This document shows, in pieces, positions 57,952-64,000 of a DNA stretch of 64,000 nt. The position numbers were made by a program, and so were the translations under genes. The number at the start of each line of letters is the position of its first letter. The first letter of the stretch is position 1. The notes beneath the pieces were generated by a model, which was given only the letters and a program-made list of their open reading frames with translations, was not told where the DNA came from and made no database searches. This DNA comes from Byssothecium circinans (lineage: Eukaryota; Ascomycota; Dothideomycetes; Pleosporales; Massarinaceae): the NCBI GenBank assembly GCA_010015675.1, contig ML977042.1, forward strand, positions 69,574 to 133,573. Reading direction: 5' to 3'.

Positions 57952-59938
57952 ATGGCTGCTCGCCACGCGATTCGTGGCATTGTGACAACAGCGACTCGCA
58001 CCAGCACTCCCCGTATCACCGCTTCCACCAGGTTCGCTCCGAGAATGTCCTCGCAACACAGTGCCAGCAAAACGGCCATACGGCGGTTGCATGCCACGGC
58101 CCAGCAGCTCAAGCCCGCGTCCGCTGCTACTCGGTCCTTCCCTACCTCGCACGAGCAGATCCAGTCCCCGGTCGACACGCAAAACTTCATCGACAACCAA
58201 TTCATCGCCTCAAAAGCTACGCAATGGATCGATCTACACGACCCTGCCACAAACAACCTCGTCACCCGCGTACCGCAGAGTACAGACGAAGAACTCAAGG
58301 CTGCGGTTGACAGCGCCGCGAAGGCGTTTCCCGCATGGAGGGACACGAGTTTGCTTGCAAGGCAGCAGATTATGTTCAAGTACGTGGCGCTGATTCGCGA
58401 GCATTGGGATCGGCTTGCGGCGAGCATTACGCTGGAGCAGGGAAAGACGTTTGCGGACGCGAAGGGCGATGTGTTGAGGGGTCTGCAGGTTGCGGAGACG
58501 GCATGTGGGATTACGACACAGTTGACGGGCGAAGTGTTGGAGGTGGCGAAGGATATGGAGACGAGGAGTTACAAGGAGCCGTTGGGGGTGGTTTCTGCCA
58601 TTTGCCCGTTTAGTGAGTCATCTTCAAACCTCTTGATTTGAGGGAGGTTGGCATGACATGGTGCTAATGAGTATACTTAGACTTCCCTGCTATGATTCCC
58701 CTCTGGTGTATCCCCATTGCCACAGCGACTGGAAATACGATCGTTATCAAGCCCTCGGAGCGCGACCCGGGCGCGTGTATGATCCTCGCTGAACTCGCCG
58801 AGAAAGCCGGTTTCCCTCCTGGTGTCATCAACATCATCCACGGGTCCGCGAAGACGGTCGACTTCATCATCGACGAGCCGCGCATCAAGGCCATTTCCTT
58901 CGTTGGAAGCAACAAGGCAGGCGAATATATCTACACCCGCGGTTCAGCGAATGGAAAACGTGTCCAGGCCAACCTAGGCGCAAAGAACCATGCCGCCGTC
59001 CTACCCGACTGCAACAAGAACCACGCTCTGAACGCTATTGCTGGTGCGGCATTTGGCGCCGCTGGGCAGAGGTGTATGGCATTGAGCACGCTGGTCATGA
59101 TTGGGGAGACGAAGGACTGGGTCCCTGAGCTTGCGGAAAGGGCAAAGGGGATTGTCATGGATGGTGGGTTTGAAGAGGGTGCTGAGCTCGGACCTGTTAT
59201 TAGTCCCCAGTCAAAGAAGAGGATTGAAGACTTGATTGCTTCTGCGGAAGAAGAGGGTGCTACTATCCTCCTTGACGGAAGGGGGCAGAAGCCTGCAAAG
59301 TACCCTAATGGTAACTGGGTACGTCGAAGCTTTCGTACCTTCTCTCCTCTCCCATCAAGTGCACAAAAGAAGAAAAAGCATAATCATGACTGCTGACGAT
59401 ACGGATAGATCGGACCCACCATCATCGCCAACGTGAAACCGTACATGCAATGCTACAAGGAGGAAATCTTCGGCCCCGTCCTTGTTTGTCTTAACGTTGA
59501 CACCATCGACGAAGCCATCGACCTCATCAACGCCAATGAGTACGGCAACGGCACTGCCATCTTCACGCGCTCGGGCGCCACGGCGGGAATGTTCCAGAAG
59601 AAGATTGAGGCGGGGCAGGTGGGGATTAATGTTCCGATTCCTGTGCCGGTGAGTTGCTTCTCTCGTTCCTTCTCACCTCCCCTTCTCCCCAACCATGCTG
59701 GTATACACTGTGAGAACAAGTGTACAGTGGGAGAGTTCATGGCTGACGTAAAATGATGTAGCTGCCAATGTTCTCCTTCACGGGAAATAAGCGATCGGTT
59801 GCTGGCGGTGGAGCGAATACTTTCTACGGAAAACCGGGGATTAACTTTTATACGCAGCAGAAGACTGTGACGAGTTTGTGGAGGAGCGAGGATGCGGTTG
59901 CGACTAAGGCGAGTGTGAATATGCCGGTGCATCACTAG
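57952..59938 (+). CDS. methylmalonate-semialdehyde dehydrogenase (ALDH6 family), mitochondrial
   Basis: CoA-dependent oxidation of methylmalonate or malonate semialdehyde to propionyl- or acetyl-CoA, in valine, pyrimidine and beta-alanine breakdown. Four exons are inferred (introns 58613-58680, 59319-59408, 59649-59761), giving 571 aa. The first 60 residues are Arg/Ser/Thr/Ala-rich without acidic residues, a mitochondrial presequence. The ALDH fold shows [16 protein letters not shown] at the first splice join, [25 protein letters not shown], the catalytic Cys near residue 352 in [10 protein letters not shown], and EEIFGPVL. CoA-type features such as the conserved [11 protein letters not shown] fit the ALDH6A1 group rather than ordinary aldehyde dehydrogenases. 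The end, [12 protein letters not shown], is also typical. Confidence 0.94.
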
Positions 59939-61087
59939 GGTTGGGGGAGGAGGGAGGGGGGGATTAACGTGGGATAGGATGGAAGAGAGGAGGTGGAGTA
60001 TATCGGAAGAAGCATTCTCTGTGTTGCCGGAAGATTTAGCATAACCTGCCCGTGGATACTTAGCGCCCCTCCCAAGCAGTAGCTTTATTACCTACTTGTA
60101 GCCTCTATCTAAAGTTACTTAAAGTGCGCTATCGTACTCTTTACTCTATAAGTTAATGTTGGACTGAACAGTACTTGACTGTTCCGGCCTAGCGTCGGCT
60201 CCTAAGCACCTCAGCTCGACACACAATACATCACTTTCTCATGCTGCTCTCGGGTCTCCACTGTCTAACAGTTAATATTAGTACTGCGTCTTGTCAACTC
60301 TAACGGGACAAGCAGGGTTACTGGCGGGGATTATACAAGGGGCAGCAGCTAATACGGTAACTAAAATATCATGATCTTGCAACGATTCGTCTTAAAACTT
60401 AAAGACGTTTCTTAATATTGTCTTGGATTTTCAAGCTCTAGCCAATTAAAACAGTAGATTGAAGAGTTTACCACCATAGTACGCTAATGAAAGAGGCCGC
60501 ATAAAGTGCGACTCACTGCCCTAGTTGGTAACACCGTTTGTCCCGTCGGAGTTGGTTGGTTGGTATGGATTTACGTCCTGTAAAGTGGCCGAAGGCCTCT
60601 ATTTACATGAGCCTCCCAGGGGGCATAATAGACCTGCCGAGCACAGGTGTGAGGGCAGTTCTTGTGGTAGCCGCCCTCCACAAAGGGAGAGCCCGTCGGT
60701 CCCTAATCCCCTCCATGCGAGGATACAAAAGGAAAAGCTGCTTGCAACACAGTGCAGTCCCGTCGGAGTTGGCAAGACGCAGGACTCTTATTAATATGAA
60801 GCACCATCGAGCGCTCCACCCTATTGAGCGCGCCACTTTTGCTAACTATTTAAGTGTTTGTTGGGTTTCCGCTAAGCAGAGGGCTGGGAGCAGGCCAAGT
60901 TTCTCCGTTAGGTTGTCCTCGCGTCTTTATTCCGTAGAGCAACGTAGTGCGCAAACTGTTCAGACTTGTTTCCATTCACTACCATCTTGATATGCCTAAC
61001 AGGATGATCATGCAAATAGCCCAATCAACATAGTCAAAATTTATGGTGATCCGCTTCCAAGCGCTCACACGGGTAAAAATATGTTTA
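59939..61087. other. intergenic, AT-rich left part, no supported gene
   Basis: About 1.15 kb between convergent genes. 60.05-60.50 kb is AT-rich. A 16 bp direct repeat (GTCCCGTCGGAGTTGG) occurs at 60540-60555 and 60757-60772. A 150-codon frame (60538-60990) covers it but shows no known motif. Confidence 0.5.
60540..60772. repeat. pair of 16 bp direct repeats
   Basis: GTCCCGTCGGAGTTGG at 60540-60555 and again at 60757-60772, identical, 217 bp apart. No terminal inverted repeats and no other mobile-element features are visible. Confidence 0.6.
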
Positions 61088-63567
61088 CTAGCCCGCTTCT
61101 TTCAGTTCCTGTAGCCATTCTCTAAGGAGCTTCTTATCGTCTGGCGACATTCCGCCGGTAGCCACATTTCCATAATATTGCCGACCCTTCTCGGCTTGGT
61201 TGAGAAGCCTATGGAGTGTGTTCTCGTTGTAACCTTCACCTTCCTCCTCGAGGCAAAACAAACAGAACTTCGTATATTGAGATCCCCAGGAGTCTGGTCG
61301 GATCGCTATCCTCGCGCTCCCAGGTTTTCCATCCTGTTCTGGCGTAAAAGATATCGATAATTGGGTCCTCGATGGTCGTATCCACCTGGGCTCTGTGACA
61401 TGGAGGAGACACGTTACCCCCAGATCGTTTAGTTCGTCGGAATCTCGGATGTCGGAGCGAATGTTCGGTATCTCCAGACTCCGCCCATCATTCGCCTTCA
61501 AAGATTCTACCGGTAGCCATCGCGGAAGAGGTATGATGGCGTCGGTTACTGGGTAATTGGGTGTCGTAAGAATGAGGGATGTATTCTGTACTGCGTACCA
61601 CGCAGATTCTTTGCCCCGAATATCTTGCAGTGTCTTGACGCAATGCAGAAATGCGAGTGTCCCAAAAGTCGCGTCTTGGTTTCCCAAAAGTTGCTCGAAA
61701 GCTAAGCTCAAAGGGAGCCAGACTATACAGGTTAGTTTTCTTTCAATCTGCCACTGGCTGTCGCAGGAAAACTGGGTCACCAAGGTCGCCGAGAAATTGT
61801 TGTCGAGACTCAAGTGCGAGATTGATGCGTCGGCCCAAAGCATTGCCGCTTCTCCAAGCTGGTACCGATCTATAGAGAGCCTTTTCTCGTAGAGTGGGTA
61901 GAAGGACGAACCTCGTAGTCTCTCCAGTGATCCGTCATAGATTGGGAAAATGAAGACCTGAAACGTGAAAGAAACGAAGTTTGCATGGCTAACGCTAGCG
62001 AACTTGGTCCATTGTGGAGATCGACTCGCAAGATTCAGGAAAGGATGAGAACTTGGATTGTGATTTGGATAGCGCACTTGATCTCCAGCATCAGTCATCT
62101 CATGTTCCTGTGATTCAATCGGCGGTCTATTTTCATTACTGCTCGCGGGATCCTGGGCCATCGTTGGCATATTTGGCTGCTGGGTTACGGGAGGGGGACT
62201 CATCGCAGAGAAAGCTGAGGCCGAGGAGCGCCACCGATTTGTGGAAGCGGGAGAAGGGTCGCGACTTTCCCCATTATGTCCCCGAAGGCAACTCGTGATA
62301 GATGGCCGGTAGACATCTCTCGCCCATGACCAAATGTAGTCAGCTATCAGCAGTAACTGCAAAGCGCCATCGTGAGATTCTACAGTGCCGTGCCACAAGT
62401 CATATATGCGCTGTAAAAGTCAGATCATGAACTTAGAAAACACATTCATACTGGCAAGGATAGAAAAACACTTACCACTCTTTCACGTCCTTTCGTACCT
62501 GCATACAGTCTCCATTCCTCTCCTTGATATGCAAAGAACCAAACTAGAAATGGCTCGCAATGGACGCGTGAATCTTGCCTGAGTTCATCTTGTATTGTCA
62601 ACAGCCGTCTAACAGGGAAAGCCGTCTGCTTCTGAATGGCTTGAAAGCCAGGTGCATCATTCTCTTTCTTCGCTTCAATCACCAGAAATGGGTACAGCAA
62701 CTGCCTGCCTGTTATTGGGTAGTGCGTCAAAATCGGCGAAGTACGTGCTACATAACGTCGCAGCCTGTGGGTACATGATAATCCGATCACTCGGTCTGGT
62801 GACATGGAGATGCTGAGATCCTGGAAATCATCGCCCCGGCAGTGGGTAAGCCGTTGACCTGCGGCCGATCCGAATATCTGACCATCTTCATCGTCGCTAT
62901 TGCAGTCAGCGCATGAGGTATTATGATAATGGGAGTGTCATACCTGTTCGCTCGCACGGTTACATCTCCTGAATGACAACGGCATTGCTGCCTCTTCGAT
63001 CTTTTTTCGAGAAGGGCCTCTCGTCTATCTCGCTCCAATGGATCGGCCTTGAAATCAGCGGTATGTAGTTCGCCTTTGCATCGGCCACTGGAGAATATTA
63101 GCTGAAGTGTTCTCACATGACTGGGCTGTAGATCCGAAAGCCTGTGCACACTCATTGCCTGACGTTTCGTCATAGATTCTAGGACGTCAGGTGGTGAAGA
63201 GAGATAGTTAATCAGAGCTAGGGAAAACGGACCAAATAACATGCTTCTCAAAAGGCTCGCTCACAAAGTGCTCAACCTGCGTTCGCCATGTATCCTCATT
63301 GACGTGAAGGTCGTTAAGTAACGCCCTCGCCTGTCCAGAAAGATTCCGAACACGATTACCATACGAGATCCTCCTTGCAATATCTATGCGCTCATCTCCC
63401 TCCCATTGATCATAACGCAAAGCCGAGATATCCCGAATGACTTGGAAATGATGCTGGTGCTGCCTAGGCCATTGGTTCGGAGACGCACGTCCTTCGAATA
63501 GAATTTTATGCTGAAATAGTAGATCTCGAACCACCTCTTTCGACGGTTTTTTTTTGGTCGGAGGCAT
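61088..63567 (-). CDS. large protein with candidate PD-(D/E)XK nuclease core
   Basis: Four exons are inferred: 63567-63241, 63158-62944, 62896-62476 and 62410-61088. They sum to 2286 nt, 761 aa. The last two introns (47 and 65 bp) are clear; the first is uncertain, as another donor (GTGAGC, 63255-63260) also keeps phase. The N-terminus is basic (MPPTKKKPSKEVV). Residues about 208-265 hold SMSPDRVIGLS, then YPFLVIEAKKEND about 40 residues on: an Asp on one strand and E-x-K on the next, the layout of PD-(D/E)XK nucleases. LLTIQDELR and PFLVWFFAYQGEEWRLYAG follow, like other fungal members of that fold. A Pro/Asn/Ser-rich linker (about residues 350-420) leads to a C-terminal domain of some 330 residues that I cannot place. 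Function unknown. Confidence 0.7.
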
Positions 63568-64000
63568 GAGTAGCGACTGTTCACGATGGTGTCATGCTAT
63601 ATTCTTCAGATGAAAGATGGCGGTATTTCAGGTAAGTGTTCGACTCTTCGTACGGGCGGCAAGGATGAACTTATCGGCTAACATTTGGGGCGAAGCAACC
63701 TACAGTAGGGAGTGCATGACGGGCACGTCCCTCCCTCACAGCCACCCATCTCGGCGGTTCACGGCGCTAGCGTCCGGCCCCCATGCTTCCAAGGTTGTGA
63801 ACGGCTGGCTATTTTAGTTGGCGCCTGCATGGGTGCAGAGCTCAACTGCGAATGGATGGACTGGGTGAATGATTCTATGTTCCTACAGTATCTCCAAGCA
63901 CCTTAGGCTGTTCCTGGCTGGAATGCAGCCGCGATGCAGACCTGGCCCTGCGCATGCACTTCCTGCCGTTGGCCCGCCTTCAAATCACTCTTCAAAGGCC
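63568..64000. other. intergenic, window end
   Basis: About 430 bp upstream of the PD-(D/E)XK-like gene. No gene is supported before the window ends. Confidence 0.5.

Noticed and set aside
60510..60560. tRNA D-arm-like TAGTTGGTAACACCG
   Set aside because: No B-box at the right distance and no cloverleaf; chance similarity.
60538..60990. 150-codon frame on the plus strand
   Set aside because: Arg/Ser-rich, no motif, next to AT-rich DNA; no evidence beyond being open.

Overview
The window is nuclear DNA of a filamentous ascomycete (Pezizomycotina); Dothideomycetes is my best guess, but I could not test the class. The evidence is the gene set (PalC, Sec9, a Zn2Cys6 factor, a secreted oxalate decarboxylase, CIA2, calnexin with a membrane anchor) and the gene structure: many 45-190 bp GT-AG introns, often with CTRAY branch sites, and widely spaced single-gene transcription units. 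In most spliced genes below the exons I inferred sum to a whole number of codons, which is internal support for the models.

Layout. 1-9.5 kb, all on + except one small gene: secreted oxalate decarboxylase, an unknown protein with one C-terminal membrane segment, a small spliced gene on the minus strand, UDP-glucose 4,6-dehydratase, and the plasma-membrane SNARE Sec9. 9.5-18.8 kb is nearly gene-free; it holds one F-box gene that looks frameshifted, one copy of a dispersed 83 bp repeat and a 36 bp palindrome. 18.8-21.8 kb is a seven-exon Zn2Cys6 transcription factor on the minus strand, followed by CIA2 (cytosolic Fe-S assembly) at 24.7 kb.

25.3-31.8 kb is an AT-leaning, gene-poor block. It holds the second 83 bp repeat copy, a short relic reading frame, an intact F-box/2EXR-like gene and a related copy broken by a stop and a frameshift. 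31.8-43.7 kb: a secreted protein of unknown function, a Kv-beta type aldo-keto reductase, a bZIP factor, a thioredoxin-fold protein with a long disordered tail, and an APC-family permease. 43.9-50.7 kb, all on minus: palC, complex I subunit NDUFB10/PDSW, a Cys-rich unknown, a small orphan and a 14-TMS MFS transporter. 52.4-59.9 kb, all on +: a Reg1/Hex2-type PP1 subunit, calnexin and methylmalonate-semialdehyde dehydrogenase. 61.1-63.6 kb, minus: a four-exon gene with a candidate PD-(D/E)XK nuclease core.

Most genes are unrelated housekeeping, transport or regulatory genes. I see no biosynthetic cluster, CRISPR array, rRNA, confident tRNA or intact transposon. The best candidates for something undescribed are the PD-(D/E)XK-like protein, the decaying F-box/2EXR block with its dispersed repeat, and the unknown secreted protein.
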